Origin: Desulforhopalus sp. | GTDB lineage: Bacteria > Desulfobacterota > Desulfobulbia > Desulfobulbales > Desulfocapsaceae | Assembly (NCBI GenBank): GCA_030247675.1 | Contig: JAOTRX010000002.1 | Coordinates: 1,612,001 to 1,676,000, forward strand | DNA length: 64,000 bases | Direction: 5' to 3' | In this document: positions 26,915 through 35,356 of the stretch, one piece after another | How the letters are laid out: each line of letters begins with the position of its first letter | How positions within the stretch are numbered: position 1 is the first letter of the stretch | The notes under the pieces: generated by a model | What the model was told of the DNA's origin: nothing | Seen by the model: the letters and a program-made list of their open reading frames with translations, nothing else | The model's database searches: none | Made by a program: the position numbers and the translations under genes

Positions 26915-28972
26915 ATGACAACATTACGCCCATTGTTTTCTGGTCTTCTTCGTCGGCAGACCGGAGGAACTTTACTTTTTGTCCTGGTTTTTATCGGGTT
27001 AGCCCAGGGACTCCGTCTTGCTCTGATATACAAGGCATCCGCCAATGTTACTTGGGATGCCAGTCTTTTGGCGGCGCTCTCCTGGGGACTGCTCTTTGAC
27101 CTTGGAACTGCTGCATTTTTTTCGATTCCGTTGACTTTCATACTCACCGTCCTGCCGAATCGCTGGTTTGCCAAACCATGGATGCGGATGGTCATGAACC
27201 TTGGCGGCTTCGTGATTCTCTTTGTCTTACTCTTCGGAGTGCTCTCGGAGTGGATATTTTGGGACGAATTCGAGGCCCGGTTCAACTTTATCGCGGTGGA
27301 TTACCTTGTGTACACAACGGAGGTGATAGGAAACATTCGTGAATCCTATCCCTTACCGCAATTAATTATGGCATTGTTTGCTGTTACCCTCGTCGTTCAC
27401 TTAGCCATTTTTGGAAGCGGTTTGCCCAGATTGTGGTTTCAATCAGCGGCGGAACCATTGAAACAGAGAGTGACGTTCAGCGCGGCATGGCTGACGATCA
27501 CACTTCTCATCGGGTTGTTTTTGAACGAACGGATGCTGCCGGAGTTCACCAACAATTTCCACAGAGAAATTGCTAAAAACGGTATTTGGTCATTAGTCGC
27601 TGCCTTTCGTAATAACGAACTCGATTATCGCCAGTTCTATTCGACGATTGAGTCTGAAAAAGCTTTTACCCTGTTGCATCGTGAACTGTCTCAAGACGGA
27701 TCGAGGATGATTAATCCAACCGCTCACGACACCTTGAGACAGGTCTCCGGACAAGGTGAGGAAATGCATCCCAACGTAATTCAAATCACAGTCGAAAGTC
27801 TCAGCGCCTCATTTCTCGGCAGTTATAATCCTCAGTCTTCCCTAACGCCGAATCTTGACGCACTGTCTTCACAGAGCCTGGTCTTCGACAACTTATATGC
27901 CACGGGAACGCGGACCGATCGTGGTATGGAGGCTCTTGCGCTCTCGCTGCCGCCAACACCCGGTCGGTCACTGATCAAACGACCGAAGAACGAACATCTT
28001 TTCACCATGGGCTCGGTGTTTCGCGCAAAGGACTATGATACCGCTTTCATCTACGGCGGTTACGGCTATTTCGACAATATGAATTATTTTTTCGGCAATA
28101 ACGGCTATCGCGTTGTCGATCGCAACTCGGTGGGCAAAGACGATGTAACCTTCGCCAATTCCTGGGGTGCATGTGACGGAGATTTGTTTCAATGGACGTT
28201 GCGCGAAGCCGACGCCTCCTTTGCAAGTGGCAAGCCTTTTCATTATTTTGTCATGACTACTTCCAACCATCGCCCTTACACGTTCCCGGATGGCAAAATC
28301 GACCTGCCCTCAAAAACTTCTGGACGAAGCGGTGCCGTAAAATATACCGATTATGCCATCGGCCAATTAATACGTGAGGCTTCTACCCGTCCTTGGTTCA
28401 AAAACACCATTTTTGTCATTGTTGGCGATCACTGTGCCTCATCGGCGGGAAAGTCGGAGTTACCGGTGAAAAGCTATCATATTCCGATGATTATCTATGC
28501 TCCCGGCGGACAAATTGCACCTGGTCATGTCAAAACCCTCGCCAGTCAGATCGATTATGCTCCGACCCTGTTCGGTCTTCTCAACTGGACATATTTGAGC
28601 CGTTTCTTCGGTCATGATGTTCTGAAGGTAGGGGGCACGGAAGCTCATGCTTTTGTCGGCAATTACCAAAAGCTCGGACATCTTGAACAGAATGTATTTA
28701 CGATCCTGAAACCGATACGAAAGCAGGCAAGCTATCGACACGATCCTGAAACAGGGAGTCTCACTGCTCTGCCTGAAAAGCTTGCGGGAATCGAAGAAAC
28801 CGTAAGCTATTATCAAACAGCCAGTGATGTATATCGTGAGGGTATTTACCAGGAGGTATCGGCAGTGGAAAACCTGGCGTATCAGAGGCAAATCGCCAAT
28901 ACTGCACAGGCAACAAATGAATTAGTGGATCATTTAGTAAAAAAGCGACCAACATTTGAACATCTGGAATGA
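26915..28972 (+). CDS. LtaS/EptA-type sulfatase-fold phospho-head-group transferase
   Basis: A 685-residue protein with about five N-terminal membrane helices (20-215) and a periplasmic alkaline-phosphatase/sulfatase domain (about 285-620). Catalytic features are the metal Glu in ITVESLSASFLG, the nucleophile threonine within TGTRTDRG (330-337), and the metal ligands in VGDHCA and the following H of SYHIPMIIY. The family contains lipoteichoic acid synthase and lipid A phosphoethanolamine transferases. In this Gram-negative setting, head-group addition to lipid A or a periplasmic glycan is more likely than LTA synthesis. Confidence 0.85.
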   Translation: MTTLRPLFSGLLRRQTGGTLLFVLVFIGLAQGLRLALIYKASANVTWDASLLAALSWGLLFDLGTAAFFSIPLTFILTVLPNRWFAKPWMRMVMNLGGFVILFVLLFGVLSEWIFWDEFEARFNFIAVDYLVYTTEVIGNIRESYPLPQLIMALFAVTLVVHLAIFGSGLPRLWFQSAAEPLKQRVTFSAAWLTITLLIGLFLNERMLPEFTNNFHREIAKNGIWSLVAAFRNNELDYRQFYSTIESEKAFTLLHRELSQDGSRMINPTAHDTLRQVSGQGEEMHPNVIQITVESLSASFLGSYNPQSSLTPNLDALSSQSLVFDNLYATGTRTDRGMEALALSLPPTPGRSLIKRPKNEHLFTMGSVFRAKDYDTAFIYGGYGYFDNMNYFFGNNGYRVVDRNSVGKDDVTFANSWGACDGDLFQWTLREADASFASGKPFHYFVMTTSNHRPYTFPDGKIDLPSKTSGRSGAVKYTDYAIGQLIREASTRPWFKNTIFVIVGDHCASSAGKSELPVKSYHIPMIIYAPGGQIAPGHVKTLASQIDYAPTLFGLLNWTYLSRFFGHDVLKVGGTEAHAFVGNYQKLGHLEQNVFTILKPIRKQASYRHDPETGSLTALPEKLAGIEETVSYYQTASDVYREGIYQEVSAVENLAYQRQIANTAQATNELVDHLVKKRPTFEHLE

Positions 28973-29398
28973 TATTGATGAGCGTGGCAGCAATTACAGA
29001 TACTGTACCATTGCTGTCTCACACCTAGCCCCACAACAATAGTAGCGGAAAAGCAGTGCGCTTAAAGTTTGTCAGGTGACCTAAGCAATGCTCCTGGTAA
29101 TGCCTCATGCTGTTCGTAAATTTCCTGAGAGGTGCTGGCAAAGTCGAAGAGACTGTTCAGCACCACGATTAATACCTTATGAAGTCGGAGGTTTCCAGAT
29201 TGTTTTGGACGGTGTTAGAACCTTCTAGTGGGCCGAAGGTGTCTTATATGAACGTCTCCCGGTTTGGCAAGAGATATATGTTTTTGGCGTTTGAGATCTG
29301 GCTGCAGTTCTTATATCCGGCCTTTGATGCAGACCATAAACATGTGATTCATTGACTTCATTCCTAGAAAAATGCTCCTCGATTACAACAGATGCCTT

Positions 29399-29431
29399 CT
29401 TAATCATTTCTTAATGTTCTTCCAGTAAGAT
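29399..29431 (+). promoter_or_regulatory. PmrA-like box and -10 for the metallophosphatase gene
   Basis: CTTAAT (29399-29404), five bases, CTTAAT (29410-29415), 10 bases, TAAGAT (29426-29431). This is the most exact of the six boxes and equals the classic PmrA consensus. The rest of the 28973-29469 gap shows no gene. Confidence 0.75.
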
Positions 29432-29469
29432 ACTGCCATGCAGGCAATATTTTAATGGAGGTATAAAAA

Positions 29470-30459
29470 ATGTCAGAGGATTGGTGTTCATTCGAAATGC
29501 ACATGAGGAAAACGTTCCTCTCTTCACTATTGCTAATCGGTATTTGTCTGGTGTTGATGGCGGACTGCACCACACGCCAGGTTTGGGCATCCGAACAGAA
29601 ATTCTCGTTTTCTGTGCTTGCCGATCCTCGCAGTCAAGGCGACGCATGGAAGAATGCCTTGCTGGAAATCCGCGACAGAAATACAAATCAGGAACCGGCA
29701 TTTACGCCATCGGAACTGATAGTCGTTGCTGGAGATATGGATCCCCTGGTATCACGCCATGAAGATTTCCAGCATGTCTTTACGAAAGCGGACACTCGTC
29801 CCGTTTTCTTGCCCGTCATAGGGAATCACGAATTTAAAAATGGCGGTGTGCACTTTAGGCATGCAAGGGATGTCCTGATCCCTTCCATTCCCGGCGCGGT
29901 TCGCAGACACGCAACTTCATGTGACTACTACCTGGACCATAAAAATGTGCGCATTATTGCGGTCGATGGGTATACAGATCTTGGGAAAGACGGCGTCATC
30001 AACGATAAAGGCAAGCAATGGGTCGAGAAGGTCATCAAGGAAACCCCTTCCTCCATCGACCATATTTTCATTTCGTTTCACGAACCGGCCTTTCCTCGAG
30101 TCCGACATGTGGGGGATTCTTTTGATCAAAACCCTGAACGGCGAAACGCATTCTGGCGGATGCTTCTGGGATATGGAGACAGAGTTCGTGCCGTTTTTGT
30201 TGGGCACACCCATTCCTATTACCACATGAGGGTCCGTGATCCCGCAGGAATAGCCGCCAACGATCCTAAGGTCTTTCCGTATGAGGACGGTGGCATATAT
30301 CAGGTTGATGTAGGGGCTGCAGGCACTGGCACTGTGAACACAATTGTTCAGGTGCAGATCGAAGGCAAGAATTTGCTTTTCAGGGCTCTTCAGGCAGAGA
30401 ATGGCGCAGACAAGCCATTTGTAGAGATAGACAAATGGAGCATGGCTCGCCATCCGTGA
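29470..30459 (+). CDS. Secreted calcineurin-like metallophosphatase
   Basis: A 329-residue protein starting at the ATG behind GGAGG. A hydrophobic export segment (about 14-31) is followed by the metallophosphoesterase motifs VLADPR, VAGDMD, GNHEF, a histidine in SFHEPAFP, and GHTHSYYH, which together ligate two metals. The periplasmic substrate is unknown. Purple-acid-phosphatase-like and lipid-phosphate hydrolases share this fold. It is monocistronic, under the best PmrA-like box of the window. Confidence 0.85.
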   Translation: MSEDWCSFEMHMRKTFLSSLLLIGICLVLMADCTTRQVWASEQKFSFSVLADPRSQGDAWKNALLEIRDRNTNQEPAFTPSELIVVAGDMDPLVSRHEDFQHVFTKADTRPVFLPVIGNHEFKNGGVHFRHARDVLIPSIPGAVRRHATSCDYYLDHKNVRIIAVDGYTDLGKDGVINDKGKQWVEKVIKETPSSIDHIFISFHEPAFPRVRHVGDSFDQNPERRNAFWRMLLGYGDRVRAVFVGHTHSYYHMRVRDPAGIAANDPKVFPYEDGGIYQVDVGAAGTGTVNTIVQVQIEGKNLLFRALQAENGADKPFVEIDKWSMARHP

Positions 30460-30968
30460 AGTGCTGTGATGCTGAGGCTATTAAAATGTCGAATCGGGTA
30501 GTCGGGGGGGATCTCTCCCACAGCCCCCACTTGGCATGCCGGTCCGCATCAGGCGGGTGCCAAACATTACTTTGGAGGAGGAGGTGGTCCGCGCTTTTGT
30601 TCTCCTTGTCTGCACCAACCAAAGACGAGATGAGATCAGCTCAGCACAGAGAGAGGTATTCATTGGCAAGCTTATCAGTCTAAGCAAAGCTGCAAGTTAA
30701 CATAATTACTGATCATTTTGGCTTTGAGAAGAGCCCGATATCACCCCAGAAAAGGAGCAATTCGGCTCTTTTGTAAATTCGAAATTATCCCAGACGAAAT
30801 GGCGAGGAATGGAGCATTTTTGAATTCTTGATTGTTCCTGCTGCCGTCATCCAAGATGACATCCTGGATACGTGACAAAACAGGTTGATTCCAAGAATCT
30901 ACATATTCCAAAGAATCGTAACTGGTATAAGAGAGATCAAACTTCGAGAATTCCCCGTCTCTGCTCTC
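30460..30968. other. Gene-free gap, possibly an eroded mobile element
   Basis: About 510 bases without a supportable gene. The stretch 30500-30690 is noticeably more GC-rich than its surroundings and contains open frames on both strands that resemble nothing intact. It may be a scrap of an insertion element, but this is only an impression. Confidence 0.3.
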
Positions 30969-31391
30969 TCAGTTCCTCAATTTGCTGTTCCAGTATTCAA
31001 TGTAGGCGAGATAAGCCTTTTTGCTGTTCAAGAATGGAATGTGTTGTTCGACGTTCAATTTATATGCTACCAAATTCTTGACACCCATTCTGCGAGCCGT
31101 TTCCATTCTGTGGTTCCCGTCGATTAAGTTGTATCCTCCAGGGGAGATTTCCGCCAATATTACCGGTGTGGAAATATCAGTTGAATCCACATGGGATTCG
31201 TTGATCGAAGAAAAATCATTGGGAAAATCGCGTACCGCTACATCTTCAACGGTGATGCCATCGGGAGTTCTTTGAATATGTTCGAGAATTTTTGTGATAT
31301 TAAACTCAAAAATACCGTTGGGATACAATTCATCACCGATGTCAGCGGGGCACGGGGTGAAATCATTATCGACCTTCAGTAATTTTTTCAT
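30969..31391 (-). CDS. ParB-like nuclease-fold protein
   Basis: A 140-residue protein (an in-frame start 42 bp upstream at 31433 is possible). VILAEISPGGYNLIDGNHRMETARRMGVKNLVAYKLN is the ParB/Srx signature G.....DG.HR..A....G...v.a. There is no helix-turn-helix or dimerisation region, so it is not a partition ParB. Small relatives in islands act as nucleases or have been linked to ATP or nucleotide chemistry. It marks the beginning of the conjugative element genes. Confidence 0.7.
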   Translation of the reverse strand: MKKLLKVDNDFTPCPADIGDELYPNGIFEFNITKILEHIQRTPDGITVEDVAVRDFPNDFSSINESHVDSTDISTPVILAEISPGGYNLIDGNHRMETARRMGVKNLVAYKLNVEQHIPFLNSKKAYLAYIEYWNSKLRN

Positions 31392-31568
31392 AGGTTGGAT
31401 GTTCTGAGAGGACCTTACCCAGTTAGCCTCCATCTCTCACGGTAAGAAATAAATGTATCTAAAAACTGAACATATCACACCAATTTCTTTGAATTTATTC
31501 AATTTTGGAATATGATCGTTGCTGGTTCTCACTAAAATCAACCATCATTAACAGAAGGAAAGGTGAAA

Positions 31569-31856
31569 ATGACAATTACCAAAGCAGATCTCGTTCAGCA
31601 GGTATACAAAAATCATGACAACCTGACCAAGTCCCAGGCTGTCGATGCGGTAGAGGCATTTTTGAAATTGTCAAAAAATACCCTGATCAGTGGATCAGAT
31701 CTCCTGCTGAGTGGGTTTGGGAAATTTAATGTCAGGGATAAGAATCCCAGACGTGGAAGAAATCCACAGACAGGGGAAGATCTTGATTTGGATGCCAGGA
31801 GAGTTGTCACTTTCCATCCATCCGGGATCCTGCGAAGCAAGATTAATGAGGGATGA
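31569..31856 (+). CDS. HU/IHF-family DNA-bending protein
   Basis: A 95-residue histone-like protein. TKADLVQQVYKNHDNLTKSQAVDAVEAFLKL forms the helical body, GFGKFNVRDKNPRRGRNPQTGEDL the DNA-inserting beta arm with the intercalating Pro of GRNPQTGE, and RRVVTFHPSGILRSKIN the C-terminus. It is closest in appearance to IHF alpha. AGGA lies about 9 bases before the ATG. As cargo of a conjugative element it may assist excision, replication at the iterons or transfer. A chromosomal copy presumably exists elsewhere. Confidence 0.9.
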   Translation: MTITKADLVQQVYKNHDNLTKSQAVDAVEAFLKLSKNTLISGSDLLLSGFGKFNVRDKNPRRGRNPQTGEDLDLDARRVVTFHPSGILRSKINEG

Positions 31857-31888
31857 TTTGCTCCTGTAGTTGATAATTCTCCCGCGAT

Positions 31889-32164
31889 CTACAGAAGCGC
31901 TTTGATCTTCTCTATCGTCCGAGTTGCAGAACCCTCGAAATGAGTGGTTACGTTTACGAAGACCTGATGTTGCCGTTCACGGAGATCATTCGCAACATTC
32001 TTCAACCGCAAAAGCTCATCATCTCTTGGATCAACAATCGTATCCCAAATATTTTTCGTCCGTTCTTCAATTTCCTTCTCGATCCATCCCAAGAAGTCTC
32101 CGTTAATCACCACAGGATCACTCAACCGATCGCTGAACTTCTCGTATACCTCGAAGATTCCCAC
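31889..32164 (-). CDS. Uncharacterised 91-residue protein
   Basis: Starts at a GTG. It is rich in charged residues and probably helical (GWIEKEIEERTKNIWDTIVDPRDDELLRLKNVANDLRERQHQVF). The same frame stays open upstream to about 32240 and would add KGFLCQQCLQQPEKK with a CxxC pair, but there is no ATG, GTG or TTG there. Either the gene lost its original start or the upstream part is chance. It follows the S24 repressor on the same strand. Confidence 0.45.
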   Translation of the reverse strand: MGIFEVYEKFSDRLSDPVVINGDFLGWIEKEIEERTKNIWDTIVDPRDDELLRLKNVANDLRERQHQVFVNVTTHFEGSATRTIEKIKALL

Positions 32165-32222
32165 GGCCAGAGTCTTTAACTTTTTCTCAGGCTGTTGCAG
32201 GCACTGCTGGCATAGAAAACCT

Positions 32223-33020
32223 TTAATTGACCTCGTGTCCTACCCATAAAACTTCGCCAATCATGCTGAAGTTGCCTGTGTCAACTATGTATGGTGGATA
32301 AAGGAGCGAATTTTCACTTGTCACAATTAAAGTAGTTCCTTGGAGCGATAGCCTTTTAACCTTGACAGTATGATTTTCACGAAACGCATATGCTTTACCA
32401 TCAATAATGTCGGTGATATTATTTTTTGATAAATTAACCAGGACGACATCTCCATTATATAAAAATGGTTTCATAGAATTACCTGTAACCTCAAATAGTG
32501 CCATTTGATCAGGATTTCCAAACTTCATCAGGAAGTTTTTGTGGAACATCATGTCTGATTCAACAAGGTCTGTATCTGGAAAAGAACCTTGATCGACTGG
32601 TAGCTGTGCTGCAAATTTGGGAACAGAAATAAAATTTGCTGTGTTCTGAGGAATTGCATAATCAGGTCGACTAGTTTTGGTGCCTGAGAATTTTGAGGAC
32701 GGAGTGGCGTCATTCATTGATTCGGAAAGGTCTTGTTTTGTAGAATGCACAAATGGTGGATAAAATTTCTCGGGAGGATTCCCTCGGAGTATCCATCGAC
32801 CAAGCTCTAACAGCTTTTCATAATTCCAACCAAGTTGATCTGCAATCCTTCTTCGCGTAGATTCACTTCCTTGCCTCCTCCCATTTATATAATTATTCAG
32901 TGTAGTTGGCCCCATGTTGAGCTTTTTAGCTATCGCGTTTTGCTTTATTCCTTTGGTGGATAAGATATGCATGGTTGCGATGCTGAAAATTTCCATTATG
33001 TCAGATTTGTTATTTTCCAT
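32223..33020 (-). CDS. HTH/S24 LexA-like repressor of the conjugative element
   Basis: 265 residues from the ATG at 33020 (an upstream in-frame start would sit beyond the promoter). The N-terminal helix-turn-helix (about 10-60) is KQNAIAKKLNMGPTTLNNYINGRRQGSESTRRRIADQLG. The C-terminal peptidase S24 domain has the nucleophile serine in TGNSMKPF (around residue 180) and the lysine in HTVKVKRL (around 215). It is the CI/SetR type, which represses the transfer element and inactivates itself after RecA activation. A perfect TATAAT (33032-33027) is only 6 bases before the ATG, so the mRNA should be leaderless. Confidence 0.85.
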   Translation of the reverse strand: MENNKSDIMEIFSIATMHILSTKGIKQNAIAKKLNMGPTTLNNYINGRRQGSESTRRRIADQLGWNYEKLLELGRWILRGNPPEKFYPPFVHSTKQDLSESMNDATPSSKFSGTKTSRPDYAIPQNTANFISVPKFAAQLPVDQGSFPDTDLVESDMMFHKNFLMKFGNPDQMALFEVTGNSMKPFLYNGDVVLVNLSKNNITDIIDGKAYAFRENHTVKVKRLSLQGTTLIVTSENSLLYPPYIVDTGNFSMIGEVLWVGHEVN

Positions 33021-33026
33021 CTGCGC

Positions 33027-33100
33027 ATTATACACATTCTGCGGATAAAAATAAACAACCAATGTGAAGATTTTTATTTACAATAATTTCACATTATGTG
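33027..33100. promoter_or_regulatory. Operator region between repressor and activator cassette
   Basis: It holds the repressor -10 (TATAAT, minus, 33032-33027), the perfect 11-bp palindrome CACATTATGTG (33090-33100), and an inverted pair AATGTGAA (33061-33068)/TTCACATT (33088-33095). Related CACATT/ATGTG half-sites recur at 33033 and 33115-33175. Such clustered symmetric sites between a CI-like repressor and divergent genes are expected operators; binding is inferred. Confidence 0.6.
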
Positions 33101-33183
33101 TATAGATGTGCTTATGCTTCATTATTTGTACATTTTATGTCGATTTATTGGTTTTATATTTACGTTATGTGGATTTTATTGGC

Positions 33184-33374
33184 ATGTCCCCGCAAATGAT
33201 AAGTGATCTGCTATTGGGCGACGATTGCTTACGAAAACAAAGGCTAAAGATTTGTCACTAAAAATACAAATACCGTTTGAGTCGTTAGCGTTATCAACTG
33301 GAGAGTCACCTTATCAACGGTTTGCAGAAGCATATTTGAGGTCGTATCTCACCCCGAGCGAGGATGAAGCATGA
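33184..33374 (+). pseudogene. Small reading frame split by a possible frameshift
   Basis: The ATG at 33184 gives 25 codons (MSPQMISDLLLGDDCLRKQR...) and stops at 33261. A -1 shift at the A-rich site near 33225-33240 continues as TKTKAKDLSLKIQIPFESLALSTGESPYQRFAEAYLRSYLTPSEDEA, stopping at the TGA 33372-33374. The second part alone would need a TTG start at 33225. It may be one small activator-cassette protein of about 63 residues with a frameshift (programmed or mutational). It was too short to be found as a single frame. Family unknown. Confidence 0.35.
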
Positions 33375-33954
33375 ACGGAATCTATCTCAATCGAATACTC
33401 AGGTAATCGAAATGTGTTCTGTTAACCCAAATACACAAAACATCTGGCCACTGGCTCAATCCTGGGTGAGCGCAAACAGGGTGCTGATATGGTACATAGC
33501 CGCACCATATCATCGGTATATGTCATGCGATTCAAGTGACTTGGCTGGAGAGGCCAAGCTTGCTGTGTATCAGGTAATCTCGGTCTTAATCGATCAAAAC
33601 AAGGATTTGTCCTTAACGAGCAAGTATTTCCGTACTGTTTTTCGCACCAGATGTATCCAGATGGCCGCTGGTGTTGCCTTAGTTAACGGACAACTGGCAA
33701 CCGTGGCAATTCAAAGCGAACAATCCCCCGACCGAGACGAATCTTCTGACATCGATGACTCAGTCATTGCCGAAGCATTGTCTGCACTCACTGGCCGACA
33801 AAGACAGGTTTCTCAATGGATTCTTTCACAACCAAAACCGGTCAGCTTTTACACTATTGCCAACCATTTTGGGATTCATATCCAATCGGTCAGAAGGATA
33901 TTATCAAATACTATCAGGAGAATAGAGGGATATGGAAATCAAAGAATATGCTAA
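33364..33954 (+). CDS. Sigma-70-like transcription factor
   Basis: Up to 196 residues; the ATG at 33412 (residue 17) is an alternative start. Residues 40-110 resemble sigma region 2 (SSDLAGEAKLAVYQVISVLI...SKYFRTVFRTRCIQMA). Residues 135-190 form a region-4-type helix-turn-helix (IAEALSALTGRQRQVSQWIL.....SFYTIANHFGIHIQSVRRILSNTIRRIEG). It is divergent from the S24 repressor, where SXT/R391 elements place their SetCD activators, so it probably switches on transfer genes. It overlaps the next gene by 23 bp. Confidence 0.65.
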   Translation: MKHERNLSQSNTQVIEMCSVNPNTQNIWPLAQSWVSANRVLIWYIAAPYHRYMSCDSSDLAGEAKLAVYQVISVLIDQNKDLSLTSKYFRTVFRTRCIQMAAGVALVNGQLATVAIQSEQSPDRDESSDIDDSVIAEALSALTGRQRQVSQWILSQPKPVSFYTIANHFGIHIQSVRRILSNTIRRIEGYGNQRIC

Positions 33955-34402
33955 GACCTCTAAAGTTCCGCTGAAAACACTTCGCTGGATGGAAAGGATA
34001 AAAACAATAAGTGACCCGCTCTCGGATAACGATTTAATCGGTCTGAAATTACTGGAAAAACTGTGGGGACTGCATGATTTTCTGAGACCTCAGTTGAGTC
34101 AGAAAAACGTAAAATATCGAAAAGCACTCATTGCCACCTGCGACCTGGAAACAAAATGGGAACGCTATGCGTTTTCCAGGTTTATGAACCTTGCGCCAGA
34201 TAAACGTCTTTTTATGGAAAATCTGATAGCAGAAATTGAGTTAACCTTCCGGTTTAGGATGTCAGTTTTCGACATTAGAAAATTGTACCGGGTACGAAAG
34301 AGAGCCCACAGAGCCAAAGAAAGACAAGTGCAAAAGGAGCTGATTGAAGAGCAACCTGAGGGCATGGATATGTCCAACAATGCCCTCGGGAAAAGCGCAT
34401 GA
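33932..34402 (+). CDS. Uncharacterised regulatory-cassette protein
   Basis: 156 residues, basic. The N-terminus EIKEYAKTSKVPLKTLRWMERIKTISDPLSDNDL looks like a helix-turn-helix with turn KTSKVPLKTL, and the C-terminus has an Arg/Lys-rich helix (KLYRVRKRAHRAKERQVQKELIEEQ). No family recognised. Overlap with the sigma-like gene suggests translational coupling and a shared role in activating transfer. Confidence 0.55.
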   Translation: MEIKEYAKTSKVPLKTLRWMERIKTISDPLSDNDLIGLKLLEKLWGLHDFLRPQLSQKNVKYRKALIATCDLETKWERYAFSRFMNLAPDKRLFMENLIAEIELTFRFRMSVFDIRKLYRVRKRAHRAKERQVQKELIEEQPEGMDMSNNALGKSA

Positions 34403-34484
34403 GCAATTGCAAATCAACCCTGAAAACTGTGCGACAAAACATAAACAAAGAGAAAGAAACGGTAGTTTCTTTAATGCGACAGAA

Positions 34485-35003
34485 ATGATGACTCAGGCCA
34501 AAAAACAAATTCAAAAAACCTTCCGGATTGTAGGGGTATTTTTCATCGCCATCAGTTCGGTTTGTCGTCCGGCTTGGGGGCTTGAAATCCGGCAGGATTT
34601 TTTCAGTTACCCACCTGCCATGAACACACCTGTACAAATTCCCATCCATCAAACTTTCATCATTGCAAGCCTCCCATCTTTTTACGCTGAACCGAAAAGC
34701 CGTCCGTTCCCTGTGGTTTATTTTGACCTGGGCAGCGCCAACTTGTCCCCGGATGCCGGCAACAAACTTCTGATGGATTTGCGGGATTGTTGTGCCGCCT
34801 GTCCTCTGTATCTCACCGGCTATACCTGTTCGATTGGAATCGAAAGCCAGAACGTGAAGCTTTCCAGGTCTCGAGCCGAGGCTGTTGCTACCATGCTTCG
34901 AAGAAATGGTTTCAAGGTGGCCTTGGCGGAAGGAAAAGGGATGATTGACAGTAGCAGCCCGGAAAGCAACCGAAGGGTAGAGATAAAACTCACGAAAAAC
35001 TGA
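34485..35003 (+). CDS. Exported OmpA-C-terminal-domain protein
   Basis: 172 residues from ATG 34485, which gives a signal peptide (KTFRIVGVFFIAISSVCRPAWG). The C-terminal half is an OmpA-like peptidoglycan-binding fold: VVYFDLGSANLSPDAGNKLLMDL, LTGYTCSIG...QNVKLSRSRAEAVATMLRRNGF and SPESNRRVEI. Two cysteine pairs (CCAAC, TCS) suggest disulfides. It probably anchors the conjugation apparatus to the cell wall. It stands 43 bp before the pilin gene. Confidence 0.75.
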   Translation: MMTQAKKQIQKTFRIVGVFFIAISSVCRPAWGLEIRQDFFSYPPAMNTPVQIPIHQTFIIASLPSFYAEPKSRPFPVVYFDLGSANLSPDAGNKLLMDLRDCCAACPLYLTGYTCSIGIESQNVKLSRSRAEAVATMLRRNGFKVALAEGKGMIDSSSPESNRRVEIKLTKN

Positions 35004-35046
35004 AAGGCACAATGGTGCAACAACATCAACAAAAGGAAAAGTCATC

Positions 35047-35340
35047 ATGAAAAAAGTAACTTTTTTGGCCTTCTTAACCGTTTTACTGCTCCAGACAGTC
35101 AGTGCCTTCGCTATGACAACTCCGGCGGCCGGTTCGTTTGCCTATGATCTGTACGATATTGCGGTAACTCAGATTTTGCTTGGCCCTATTGGATTTGTCG
35201 CTGGTGTTGCTTCTATGGCTTTTGCAGCCATCCTTGCTATCCGGCAGATGATTCTTCCTGCGGCAGGCGTTGTCCTTGGGGGTGCATTTCTTCTTTCCGC
35301 TGATACCGTTGTGCAGTCTATCGGCGCTGTAATCGTTTAA
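35047..35340 (+). CDS. traA: TraA/VirB2-type conjugative pilin
   Basis: 97 residues with a long signal peptide (KKVTFLAFLTVLLLQTVSAFA) and two hydrophobic stretches (ILLGPIGFVAGVASMAFAAILAI and PAAGVVLGGAFLLSADTVV) separated by a short basic loop (RQM). Size, order and topology fit TrbC/VirB2 pilins. First gene of the type IV secretion operon. Confidence 0.75.
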   Translation: MKKVTFLAFLTVLLLQTVSAFAMTTPAAGSFAYDLYDIAVTQILLGPIGFVAGVASMAFAAILAIRQMILPAAGVVLGGAFLLSADTVVQSIGAVIV

Positions 35341-35356
35341 CGAGGAGCTATAAGCA

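Noticed and set aside
30481..30690. GC-rich scrap that looked like the end of an insertion sequence
   Set aside because: No terminal repeats or transposase fragments could be shown; only noted in the gap entry.
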